A stretch of 64,000 nucleotides of DNA from Avena insularis (taxonomy: Eukaryota; Streptophyta; Magnoliopsida; Poales; Poaceae). This document shows positions 33,680 through 45,466 of this stretch, piece after piece (within the stretch, counting starts at the first letter, position 1; every line of letters begins with the position of its first letter). The translations under genes were made by a program, and so were the position numbers. The DNA is taken from positions 86,294,684 to 86,358,683 of the forward strand of contig CM042685.1 in assembly GCA_023614405.1 (NCBI GenBank), given 5' to 3'. The notes under the pieces were generated by a model. The model had not been told where the DNA came from. It searched no databases and saw only the letters and a program-made list of their open reading frames with translations.

Positions 33680-35034
33680 GCATGGCAATAGCCTAAGCTT
33701 GGGGGAGGTTTGCAAACCTCCAAACTTTCCATTCATATTTTTATTTCTTATTTTGATTTATTTTACTTCTTCCAAAATCGCATGTTGACTTTTAGTTTGC
33801 ATTTGTAAATCAAAAACACACAAAAATTAGTTGTAACCTCTATTGTAAATTTGTTTCTTTTTTCTCTTAGCGATTGCTCAATTATAGGTGACTTGGCAAT
33901 AGCGAAATATAGAGGGGTTCAACTCAAGTACGAGAACGAAGCAAGCAAGATGAGGTATCACATTCCTTTCATCACCTCTTCTACAATTTTAAATTGACCC
34001 TACAATTATTTACTCGCTTGCACTTGAGTCACTCCCCACTTAGCTTGTTATCCTATAAATTCTATTCCTTTGCTAGTATCTCATTTTTAGCTTTGAAATA
34101 ATGATCAATGGACTTGGTTAAAATATTTCCGACATTTTTACAACAAGTAAAAGCATCGAAAAGATAACTCGAGTCCATGTTTAGCACAAAGGATTTGGTT
34201 TTAGAAACTACTCAACCCCATTGAGCTTAATGTAAATAGACTTGATAGTACTTTTGAATGAAATTGTTTGATAAAATGGACGCTTTGAAGTAGTAGAGAT
34301 TATGCCACTTCTTTTCTAGTAATTAAAGTACGATATTGCTTTATGCGTGTCATTACAACACTGTCGTGCTCCATGGGTAACTATTAACTCCGTTGGCCAA
34401 TAAACGATCTAAATGTGGTAAACCACTTGATTTCGGCTATAGAGTTATGTAAGCGTCTGTAGCTGCAATGCTATGATGGGTAAAATTTTAGTCTCCTCAT
34501 GGTTTCACGTTCTAAGTGAACTTGTAGTACTCCTCTAGCCCACTATTGCTCAATGGTTGTCTATTAGCCTGGTCATGAGTGCGCAACACAGTCCTAATTA
34601 ACATATTAAAAACAATGACATGATTTCTCTATGAAAGAGCTGAATTTTTTGAAAAACAAGGAAAGGAAAAAGGTTCTTTGAGAGTCTTGAAATTTTGACG
34701 TGGTAGTAGATGAGTTGTTCTTAAATTGAATGTTTGTGGTGCAAACTTGAGTACTCTTAATTGATTAAATGACCAAAAGAATTTGTTTCACTTTCCTAGC
34801 TAAACTATTGACACTTGCTCACGCATATAATTTATTTGCTAGCAAGATATATGTGGTAAGGAAGTGGACTAAGTGCAATCTTGTAAATACTTGTATGATC
34901 ATGTTTAAAATTGCAGGAATTGTGAAGAAAGGAATTTGACACCAATTCAAGCTTGTAAGTTCTTTTATTTCAGTCTCGAATCTCCGCTATTCTTCCTTAT
35001 TTTCTTGTTACTCGAGGGAGAACAACATCTAAGC
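33680..35034 (+). other. 3' non-coding region of element B
   Basis: 1.35 kb without a coding frame. It starts with AAGCTTGGGGGAG (33695-33707), which duplicates the polypurine tract at 35031-35043, followed by a perfect 18-bp palindrome GGAGGTTTGCAAACCTCC (33704-33721). The rest is AT-rich. Confidence 0.7.
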
Positions 35035-35043
35035 TTGGGGGAG
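35035..35043 (+). other. Polypurine tract of element B
   Basis: TTGGGGGAG, within AAGCTTGGGGGAG, sits two bases before the LTR start TGATAGC. This is the usual Athila-type plus-strand primer. Confidence 0.8.
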
Positions 35044-35044
35044 T

Positions 35045-36468
35045 TGATAGCTATGAGGTTCGACACATTTTTATGGTTTTTATTGATGGTTTTCGTCTAG
35101 ATTTGATGGTTTTCTAGCTTTACCTAATGCTAATACTTCAGTAGCGAAGAAAACATGGTTTTTAATGTGTGTTTCAGGTTCTGAACATCAATAGAGATTT
35201 TTAATAGGAAAAATACAATATTCAGGCGAAAACAAGCAAGTATCTTTTTGGTAGCAATCAAGGGAGGCTAACAATAGCTTTAACAAGCAACTATACGGCG
35301 GGAATATTTTCTCCGGCCGTATAGTTCTGGCCGTATAGTTGCCACCACCTTCATCTTGTCAAAGGGACAACTTTCATGAAGAGGCCGAGGACGAAAATAG
35401 AACACATCAGCCGCAATTCCATCCAGAAGGGAGAAAGAAGAGATCCGAAGAAGAAGGGGAAGACGTTCTTAATCCCGCTCCATGATCTTCGACCTACTAG
35501 CCACCACACCCCCATAGCCATACTTGTACTTGAGAGAGATATATCTTCACCTTGCAAGATTAGGGTTTGAGATTGTTTCTTCCTATCTTGAATTGTGTTG
35601 GATTGATTTTCTATTCTTATTGTGGATCTCCACGGTAATATCGAGAAGAACTCCCTTTATTTAATTATATCGATGATGTTTTCTTCTCTCTTTGTGAGTA
35701 AGTTCCATTGGGCATGGCAGATGTAAGGGATTGGTGAGATGTGATGTGCCTATAAATTTTCAATTAGTTTGTGATTGATTTTAATTACTATATTATGTGT
35801 GCTTGACTATCTGTGAGATGCTTAATGCTTGTTGTCCAATTAAGGGCCCAGAAAACATGATACTTTCTTATACATAGATAAGATCTTTTTTACTAGCAGA
35901 CCGACGACCCCTGAGTGACACGGGGATATCAATGGAAAACTAGTTGAGATCGAGGAGCACGGGGAGGCGTTGTGCCTATTGCATTAGTTCGATCTAAGGA
36001 GCTTAATTGCTAAGCGACCTAAAGGATCTTAATCACCTAGTAGGATTATTGAAGTTGGGATGAAATCTACCAAGAGGAGTTCCGGCTAATTATGGGTTGC
36101 TCGCCTACACATATAAGATTTTAATTGTTACACTTATCACTCACCCACCTGTCATATTCACTATCACCATGAAATGTATCTCTCCGCTCCTATTTTGTCA
36201 TCTACAGAAAACAACAAACAATCAATCGTTCTTTACTTTTATGATTTCTATTTCTAAAGTCTACATTTTAGTTTTATTTAAAAACATTTAGTTTAATCCA
36301 AAACTTTCTTTTTATTTTCAACACTTGCAGTCAATTCACTCGAAGACCTGTGACAACTTTGAGTGTGACAGAGACTTCATTCATAAACACTTACCTTTGG
36401 GCTCCCTATGGGATCCATATATTAACTTCGAAACTAGCTACAAATGTTATGTGCACTTGTAGTCATCA
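35045..36468 (+). mobile_element. 3' LTR of Athila-like element B (about 1.42 kb)
   Basis: It starts TGATAGCTATGAGG after the polypurine tract and ends GTAGTCATCA near 36468, where the 658-bp tandem repeat begins. It differs from the LTR of element A, so the two are separate families. It holds an inverted-repeat module AACTATACGGC...GCCGTATAGTT (35289-35326) with a third half-site at 35330-35340. The module is shared with 42501-42543 (reverse) and 31858-31908. Confidence 0.8.
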
Positions 36469-39400
36469 CATGCGTGCGCCGGAGGGTTTGCTGATTTTTC
36501 CCACCCCCAAACCCTGACAATAGGAAATTCATAAGAAATCAAAAAAATATGAAACAAGCTCGACTAGCCCTTGTATGTCACCCACAACCATCATAAAATC
36601 ATAAACAAGACAAACCAGACTTTTGGCACACGATGCACCCCTGGATGGCTATCGAGTAGGAGTTAACATGCCTTTCAACCCTAGACCTCCCCCTCACTGT
36701 CCAGAACATGGATCCACTACATGAATTGAGCCCAAACCCGGCACCTATCTCCCTTTCGTCATTCTAAAGAACTTCTCAAACTAGAGATTTCGGGGTTCCA
36801 TGAAGAAATCCATAGTTTCCATTTATCGACTCCGAAAAATCAGTGATTTTTCAATTGAGGTGCAAGAATTGATTGCACCCTAGGCCCCAAGGCAATTTAC
36901 ACACTTTCTACATTGTGGCGGATTGCCATTCCCGAGAGGATGGTAATTATCACGTGGTGCAAGCATATAATGTATTTTTTTGAGTTAGGCCCCGGTAATG
37001 GCGGTTTCTAACTGTAGGTACCCTTGAAAGAGCCCTCAATTTTCGGGGGAAAATGTTTTGGGGTGCCCCATGGGGTACATAGGCTGGGAATGTGCCTAGG
37101 TTCAAGGATGCAATTGACCTTGCGTGCTTGCGCACAGCGACTAGTTTGCCGATTTTACCCACCCCCCGAACCCAGACAGTAGGAAATTCATAGAAAATCA
37201 AAAAATGAAACCATCTCGAGTAGCCCTTGTATGTCACCCACTATCATCATAAAATCATAAACAAGACAAACCGGGACTTTTGGCACATGGTGCACCCCCT
37301 GGATGGCTATCGAGTAGGAGCTAACATGGCTTTCAATCCTAGACCTCCCCCTCACTGCCCAGAACGTGGATCCACTACCCGGATTGATCCCAAACCCGGC
37401 AGATAGCTCCCTATAGACATTCTAAGCAACTTCTCCAACTAGAGATTTAATGGTTCCATGAAGAAATCTAGAGTTTCCATTTACCGACTTCGAAAAACCA
37501 GTGATTTTTCAAAGGAGGTGCAAGAAGTGAGCGCGCCCTAGGCCCCGAGGCAATTTACACGCATGCCACGTCATGGCGGACCACCATTCCCGAGAGGTTG
37601 GTACTTATTTTGTGGTGCAAGCATATACTGTATTTTTTCCGAGTTACGCACCGGTAATGGCGATTTCTAAATTTAGATACCATAGAAAGGGTCCACATTT
37701 TTTTGGAAAAATGTTTTGGGTTGCCCCTTGGTGTACCTAGGCTGGGCACATGCCTAGATTCAAGGTTGCACTCGACCTTGCATGCCTACACGCGCCGACA
37801 GGTTTGCCGATTTTTCCCACCCTCAAACCCCGGCAATAGGAAATTCATCAAAAATTAGAAAAATATAAAACCAAGTCGAGTAGCCCTTTTATGTCACCCA
37901 CTACCATCATAAAATCATAAAAAAGACAAACCGAGACTTTTGGCACACGGTGCATCCCCCGGATGGCTATCGAGTAGGACTTAACATGGCTTTCAACCTT
38001 AGACCACCCCCTCACTACCCATAACATGAATCCACTATGCGAATTGAGCCCAAACCCGACACCTAACTCTCTCTTGGCATTCTAAGCAATTTTTCCAACT
38101 AGATATTTCAGCGTTTCATGAAGAAATCCAGAGTTTTCAACTACCGACACTGAAAAACCGATGATTTTGCAAAGGAGGTTCAAGAATTTAGCGCGCCCTA
38201 CGCCCCGAGGAATTTTACACGCATGCTACATAGTGGCGGACCGCCATTCCCGGGAGGTTGGTAATTATCTCATGGTGCAAGCATATACTGTATTTTTTCT
38301 TAGTTACACCCCGGTAATGGCGGTTCTAACTATAGGTACCCTAGAAAGGCCCCTCGATTTTCGGGAAAAAATATTTTGGGGTGCCCCATGGGGTACTTAG
38401 GCTGGGCACATTCCTAGGTTCAAGGTTGCACTGGACGTCGCGTGCCTTCGCACAACAACGAGTTTGCCGATTTTTCCCACCCCCCGAACCCCGACAATAG
38501 GAAATTCATCGAAAATCAAAAAAATGAAACCAGCTCAAGTAGCCCTTGTATGTCACCCACTATCATCATAAAATCATAAACAAGACAAACCGGGCCTTTT
38601 GGCACTTGGTGAACCCCCTGGATGGCTATCGAGTAGGAGTTAACATGGCTTTCAACTCTAGACCTCCGCCTCACTGCCCAAAACGTGGATCCACTACACG
38701 GATTAAGCCCAAACCTGGCACCTAGCTCTCTCTCGGCATTCTAAGCAACTTTTCCAGCTAGAGATTTCAGGGTTCCATGAAGAAATGCAGAGTTTCCATT
38801 TATCGACTCTAAATAACCAGCGATTTTGCAAAGAAGGTGTAAGAATTGAGCGTGCCCTAGGCCTCGAGGCAATTTACATGCATTCTACGTCGTGGCGGAC
38901 CACCATTCCCAGGAGGTTGGTAATTATCTTGTGGTGCAAGCATATACTTATTTTTTCTAAGTTATGCCCCGGTAGTGGCGGTTTCTAACTGTAGGTACCC
39001 TAGAAAGGGCCCTCAATTTTCGGGAAAAAATGTTTTGGGGTGCCCCATGGTGTACCTAGGCTAGGCACGTGCCTAGGTTAAAGGTTGCACTGGACCTCGC
39101 GTGCTTGCGCGCGCCAGTGGGTTTGCCGATTTTGCTCACCACCCGAAGCCTGGCAATTGGAATTTCATCAAAAATCAAAAATTATATGAAACCAGCTCGA
39201 GTAGCCCTTGTATGTCACCCACTACCATAATAAAATCATAAACAAGACGTAGCAGGACTTTTGGCACACGGTGCACCCCCTGGATGGCTATCGAGGCGTT
39301 AACATGGGTTTCAACCCTAGATCTCCCCCTCACTTTCCAGAATATGGATCCACTAAGCGGATTGAGCCCAAACTCGGCACCTAGCTCCCTCTCGGCATTC

Positions 39401-41895
39401 TAAGAAACTTCTCGAACTAGAGATTTCAGGGTTATATGAAGAAATCCAGAGTTTCCATTTATCGACTCTGAAAAATCGTCGATTTTGCAAAGGAGGTGCA
39501 AGAATTGAGCACATCATATGCCCTTAGGCAATTTACATGAATGTTACACCGTTGCGGACCACCATTCCCGGGAGGTTGGTAATTATCTCGTGGTGCAAGC
39601 GTATGCTGTATTATTTCTACGTTACGCTCTGGTAATGGAGGTTTCTAACTGTAGGTACCATAGAAAGGTCCCTCAATTTTCGGAAAAAAATATTTTGGGG
39701 TGCCCCATGAGGTACCTAGGCTAGGCACGTGCCTAGGTACAAGGTTGCACTGGACCTCGCGTGCCTACGCGCTCCGGCGGGTTTGCATATTTTGCTTACC
39801 CCCAAACCCCGGCAATAGAAAATTCATCAAAAATCAAAAAATATGAAACTAGCTCGAGTAGCCCTTATATGTCACCAACTATAATCATAAAATAATAAAC
39901 AAGAAAAACTAGGACATTTGGCACACGGTGCACCCCCCGGATGGCTATCGAGTAGGAGTTAACATGTCATTCAACCCTAGACCTCCGCCTCATTGCCCAG
40001 ATTGGATCGATTAAGCGGATTGAGCCCAAACCCGGCCCCTAGCCCTCTCTTGGCATTCTAAGAGACTTATCCAACTAGATATTTTAAGGTGCCTTGAAGA
40101 AATCCAGAGTTTCCATTTACCGACTCCAAAAAACCGGCGATTTTGCAAAGGAGGTGCAAGAATTGAGCGCGCCCTAGCCCCGAGGAAATTTATATGCATG
40201 CTACGCCGTGGAGGACCTCCATTCCTAGGAGGTTGGTAATTATCTTGTGGTGCAAGCATATACTGTATTTTTCTGAGTTACGCCTCGGTAATGTCGGTTT
40301 CTAACTGTAGGTACCCTATAAAGGGCCCTCAATTTTCAGGAAAGATGTTTTGGGGTGCCCCATGGGGTACCTAGGCTGGGCACGTGCCTAGGTTCAAGGT
40401 TGCACTGGACCTCGCGTGCCTACGCGCGGAGGCGGGTTTGCTGATTTTTCCCACCCCCGAGCCTCGGCAATAGGAAATTCATCAAAAATCAAAAAATATC
40501 AAACCAGCTCGAGTAGCCCTTGTATGTCACCCACTACCATTAGAAAATAATAAACAAGACAAATCGGGACTTCTGGCACACGGTGCACCCCCGGATGACT
40601 ATCGAGTAGGAGTTAACATTGCTTTCAACCCTAGACCTCCCCCTCACTGCCCTGAACATGGATCCACTATGCGGATTGAGCCCAAAGTTGGCACCTGGCT
40701 CCCTCTAGGCATTCTAGGAAACTTCTCCAACAAGAGATTTCATGATTCAATGAAGAAATCGAGAGTTTCCATTTACCGACTCTGAAAAACCGGCAATTTT
40801 TCACAGGAGGTGCAAGAATTGAGCGTGCCCTAGGCCCCAAGGCAATTTACACGCATGCTATATCATGGAGGACTGCCTTTCCCGGGAGGTTGGTATTTAT
40901 CTCGTGGTACAAGCATATACTATATTTTTTTTGAGTTAGGCCCCGGTAATGGCGATTTCTAACTGTAGGTACCCTATAAAGGGCCCTCAATTTTTGAGAA
41001 AAAATGTTTTGGGGTGCCCCTTGGGGTTCCTAGTCTGGGGACGTGCCTAGGTTCAAGGTTGCACTGGACCATGCGTGCCTGCGCGCGTTGGCAGGTTTGC
41101 CAATTTTGCCCACCCCCGAACCCTAACAATAGGAAATTCATAAACAATCAAAATAATATGAAACCAACTCGAGTGGCCCTTGTATGTCACCCACTACCAT
41201 CATAAAATCATAAACAATACAAACCGAGACTTTTGGCACACGATACACCCCCCGAATGGCTATCGAGTAGGAGTTAAGATGGCTTTCAACCCTAGACCTC
41301 CCCCTCACTACCCAGAGCATGGATCCACTACATGGATTGAGCCGAAACCCGGCACCTAGCTCCCTCTCGGGATTTTAAGAAACTTTTCCAACTAGAGATT
41401 TCAGGGTTCTATGAAGAAATCCGGAGTTTCCATTTACCAACTCTGAAAAACAGGCGATTTTGCAAAGGAGGTGCAAGAATTGAGCGTGCCCTAGGCCTCG
41501 AGGAAATTTACACACATGGTACATCGTGGAGGATGACCATTCCCGGGAGGTTGGTATTTATATCATGCGGCAAGCATATACTATATTCTTCCTGAGTTAC
41601 GCCCTGTTAATGGCGGTATCTAACTGTAGGTACCCTAGAAAGGCTTCTCAATTTTCGGAATTTTTTTGGGGTGCCCCATGGTACCTAGGCTGGGCACGTG
41701 CCTAGGTTCAAGGTTGTACTGGACCTCGCATGCCTGTGCGTGCCGGTATGTTTGCCAATTTTCCCACCCCCGGACCTCGGCAATAGGAAATTCATCAAAA
41801 AATAAAAAAAAATATGAATCCATATCGAGTATCCCTTGTATGTCACCCACTACCATCATAAAAACATAAACAATACAAATCGGGACTTTTGGCAC
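36469..41895. repeat. Tandem repeat array, monomer about 658 bp (left block, about 8 copies)
   Basis: The landmark GGAAATTC falls at 36523, 37182, 37839, 38500, 39159, 39818 (GAAAATTC), 40473, 41132 and 41786, giving spacings of 654-661 bp. Each monomer contains GCGATTTTGCAAAGGAGGTG, a TGGCGGACCRCCATTCCCGG segment, a near-palindrome GGTGCCCCATGGGGTACC and a GGCACGTGCC dyad. Copies differ by point changes and 1-15 bp indels; by eye about 85-90% identity. No frame stays open through a monomer, so it is non-coding. I do not recognise the family. The array is bounded on the left by the Athila LTR. Confidence 0.9.
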
Positions 41896-42798
41896 CATAA
41901 TTTCTATTGCCTCCGCAAGTGCTTAAAGTAATAACCTACTAGTCTCATCCATAGAATAAAGTGAACTATTGATATGCATAGTGATGTCACGTTAATCCCA
42001 AGTAAATCCCTCACATATATCCGTACTACCCCTTTTATCACTAGGGTTCCCAACCTGCAGATTAGTCATCACTCACACTCCCTATACCCGGATCAATCCT
42101 TGGGGTCTTGGGTACCTGACAAGTCCTTAGATTGAGGCAAGAGAGGGTACAATAATCAGCATGTCATACAAACTAATACATGATCCCATCTATGATAAAT
42201 AACATGCACAAAATGCTACATGGCTAGGTCAAAGCCCTTTTCCCAAGGACAATTACTCACACATAGAGATGAAATCAACAAATGGAGATGGGATATACTA
42301 TTACAAGTGGTAGAATATGGCTATGGTGGTGGAGAAGAGTTTGGAGATTATATCTAGATCTATTCCTCCGGCATGGTGGCTTCTGGTGGAAAAGAATCGA
42401 GGGAAGAGTCGAGAGCAATTTTTCTCGTCACCCAAGGTGTCTTTATATAAGGGTCCCTTCACGAAAGTTGTTCTATTTGACTTGGTGACGTCGGTGCCTC
42501 GGCTGGAACTATATGACCGTAATAGAATTCCTACCGTATAGTTGGTCGTTAAAGGCACTACCTCCTCTTCACAGCTCCAGGTTTCTTTGGTATGTTGGAA
42601 ATCTCGTATCTTTGACTTTAATGGTGTGTTTCCCATCATCAAACATCATTATATGCGTAGGGGAAAATAGAAAGAAAGAATTGCATACCCCTTTGATCAT
42701 TAGGCATTAGTTGCAGGGTTTAGAGAGATATTTCATCGAATATATGAATAATATCCAGTTTAAATGTGAGTATGGATGGCTATATTTCACAGCCATCA
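41896..42798 (-). mobile_element. Athila-type LTR inserted in the tandem array, reverse strand, one end truncated
   Basis: About 0.9 kb breaks one monomer between GGCAC and GTGCACC. On the reverse strand it starts TGATGGCTGTG, close to element B's LTR start (TGATAGCTATG). It shares the AACTATACGG module (42501-42543) and the adjoining ACAACTTTCRTGAAG segment. A TATA box is at 42441-42450. The far end (41896) has no clear CA and no target duplication is seen, so that end is probably truncated. No internal region: a solo LTR or fragment. Confidence 0.7.
42441..42450 (-). promoter_or_regulatory. TATA box of the reverse-strand Athila-type LTR
   Basis: TTATATAAAG on the reverse strand, about 60 bases downstream of the inverted-repeat module. 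Promoter role inferred from position. Confidence 0.55.
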
Positions 42799-44647
42799 GT
42801 GCACCCCCCGGATGGCTATCGAGTAGGAGTTAACATGACTTTCAACCGTAGACCTCCCCCTCACTGCCCAGAACGTGGATACACTACGGGGATTGAGCCC
42901 AAACCCGGCACCTATCTCCCTATAGACATTCTAAGCAACTTCTCCAACTAGAGATTTCAGAGTTTCATGAAGAAATCCAGAGTTTCCATTTACCAACTCC
43001 AAAAAAAACAGAGAGTTTGCAAAGGATGTGCAAGAATTGAGCGCGCCCTAGGCCCTGAGGCAATTTACACGCATGCTACGTCCTGCCGGTCCACCATTCC
43101 CGGGAGGGTGGTAATTATCTCGTGGTGTAAGCATATACTATATTTTTCTGAGTTACGCCCCGGTAATGGTGGTTTCTTTACTGTAGGTACCCTAGAAAGG
43201 GCCATGAATTTTCGGGAACAAATGATTTGGGGTGCCCCATCGGGTTACTAGGATGGGCACGTGCCTAGGTTCAAGGTTCCACTGGACCTCGCTTGCCTGC
43301 GCGTGGCGGTGGGTTTGCCGATTTTGCCCATCTCCCAAACCCCGACAATAGGAAATTCATTAAAAATCAAAAAAATATGAAACCAGCTCGAGTAGCCCTT
43401 GTATGTCACCCACTACCATCATAAAATCATAAACAAGACAAACCAGGATTTTTGGAACACGGTGCACCCCTCAGATGGATATCGAGTAGGAGTTAACATG
43501 GCTTTCAACCCTAGACCTACCCTCACTGCCCATAATATGGATCCACTATGAGGATTGAGCCCAAACCCGACACATGGATCCCTCTTGGCATTCTATGAAA
43601 CTTCTCCAACTAGATATTTCAAGGTTCAATGAAGAAACCTAGATTTTCCATTTACCAACTCTGAAAAACCGTCAATTTTCTAAAGGATGTGCAAGAATTG
43701 AGCGCACCCAAGGCGCTGAGGTAATTTACACGCATGCTATGTCGTGGCGGACCGCCATTCCTGAGAGATTGGTATTTATATCGTGGTGCAAGCATATACT
43801 ATAGTTTTCCTGAGTTACGTCCCGGTAATGGCGGTTTCTAACTGTAGGTACCCTAGAATGGGCCCTCAAGTTTTGGGGTGCCCCATGCGGTACCTAGGTT
43901 GGGAACGTTCCTAGGTTCATGGTTGCACTGGACCTCGCATGCTTGCGCGCCCTGGCGGGTTTGCCGATATTTCCCACCCCCCAAACCCCGACAATAGGAA
44001 TTTAATCAAGAATCAAAAAATATGAAACCAGCTCGAGTAGACCTTGTATGTCACCCCGTACCATCATAAAATCATAAACAAGACAAACCAGGACTTTTGG
44101 CACATGGTTCACCCCCGGATGGCTATCGAGTAGGAGTTAACATGGCTTTTAAACCTATACCTCCCCCTCACTGCCCAGAACATGGATCCACTACCCAGAT
44201 TGAGCCCACACCCGGCACCTAGCTCCCTATAGGCATTCTAAGAAACTTCTCCAATTAGATATTTCAGGGTTCCATGAAGAAATCCAGAGTTTCCATTTAC
44301 TGACTCCGAAAAACCGGCAATTTTGCAAAGGAGGTGCAAGAATCGAGTGAGCCCTAGGCCCCGAGGAAATTTAAACGCATGCTACATTGTGGCGGACCAC
44401 CAGTCCCGGGAGGTTGGTATTTATCTTGTGGTGCAAGCATATACAGTATTTTTTCTGAGTTATGCCCTGGTAATGGCGATTTCTAACTATAGGTACCCTA
44501 GAAAGGGCCCTCAATTTTCAGGATTTTTTTGGGGTGCATGGGGTACCTAGGATAGGCACGTGCCTAGGTTCAAGGTTGTACTGGACCTCGTGTGCCTGCA
44601 CGCACCGACTGTTTTGCCGATTTTTCCTCCCCACCCCCCAACCCAGA
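42799..44647. repeat. Tandem repeat array, right block (about 3 copies)
   Basis: Continues the 658-bp array: GGAAATTC at 43351 and GGAATTTA at 43997 (spacing 646). The next copy is cut at 44647 by a Tat-type LTR. With the left block, about 7.27 kb of array equals eleven monomers. Confidence 0.9.
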
Positions 44648-45134
44648 TGGGGATATGCCGAGAGGGAAATACCCAGCAGGATGTTCCCTACCGGATCCAA
44701 CTCCCAGTGAATGGGCCCGCAGGACGGCGACTGGATCATGACCCAAGAAGGAGCTAGGCGACTGAAAGCCGAAGGCCTAGAAGCGTAGCTAGGCGCAGTC
44801 GGATTAGGTCAAAACCCTCTGAGTCCTTATCCAACTCAGTTGTAGATCTGTAAACCATAGCGAGGTACCCCTATATAAGCCTCTCTAGGGTACGCGTAGC
44901 ACTTACGTTCCATCAGATACCCCATCGACTCGCCGCCTAGTCGCCGAGCTCGCCACCTATAATCTCCCGATAATACAATCAAGCATGAGTCGGTCTTTAC
45001 CCTCTAGGGGGCTGAACCTGGGTAAAACCTTGTGTCTCCGCCCTCATATCGCACTGCAGATGGCTGGCCGCCAGTGCCCCTCTTTTTACTGCTCGCTGCC
45101 AATCGCAACATCTTTCGTGGCCATTCACACGACA
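44648..45134 (+). mobile_element. 5' LTR of a Tat-type Ty3/gypsy element (487 bp)
   Basis: It begins TGGGGATATGCC inside a satellite monomer and ends CACACGACA, immediately before a TGGCGCCCAC primer site. The sequence CACGACA-G-TGGCGCCCAC is typical of grass Tat-lineage gypsy elements. A TATA box is at 44872-44878. The 3' LTR is not in the window. Confidence 0.75.
44872..44878 (+). promoter_or_regulatory. TATA box of the Tat-type LTR
   Basis: TATATAA in ACCCCTATATAAGCCTCTC, in mid-LTR; standard LTR promoter position. Confidence 0.6.
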
Positions 45135-45135
45135 G

Positions 45136-45152
45136 TGGCGCCCACTGTGGGG
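45136..45152 (+). other. Primer binding site of the Tat-type element
   Basis: TGGCGCCCACTGTGGGG, one base after the LTR end; the Arg-tRNA-type site usual for Tat elements. Confidence 0.8.
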
Positions 45153-45466
45153 CCTGGCCGGTCAGGCCTGAGTTCTGCGGTGAGACCCTACTTGCCAATC
45201 AACCAGTCGAGCGCCACCGTCTGCATGATCGCGTGCGGCGAGATCCTTTAGATCTTGCATAGCTGCTACGTCCCGCCATCGCGCCTGGTCATGCACAACG
45301 TCATCATTCTAGTCGGCACCATCAACCTCTTCGTCGGCTTCACGGACATCATCATCTTGGGGGACTCGACGCTCATCGGCGAGTCTCGCTGCGCGATCGT
45401 CTCTCGGAGAGTCAGGTCCACACTATCCACCGCCTCGCCTCCCACTACAACTCGGCCAACAGCGGC

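Noticed and set aside
15727..36468. One large Athila element from the LTR at 15727 to the LTR at 35045
   Set aside because: The two LTRs start TGATACGTCC and TGATAGCTAT and differ throughout, so they belong to different families.
38161..38400. Recurring open frame in the satellite monomers (similar 60-95 residue frames in several copies)
   Set aside because: The frame is broken at different places in different copies and has no domain. Similarity follows from the DNA repeat, not from protein constraint.
36469..44647. CRISPR-like array
   Set aside because: The unit is about 658 bp with no short repeat plus unique spacer pattern, and the context is a plant genome. It is a plain tandem repeat.
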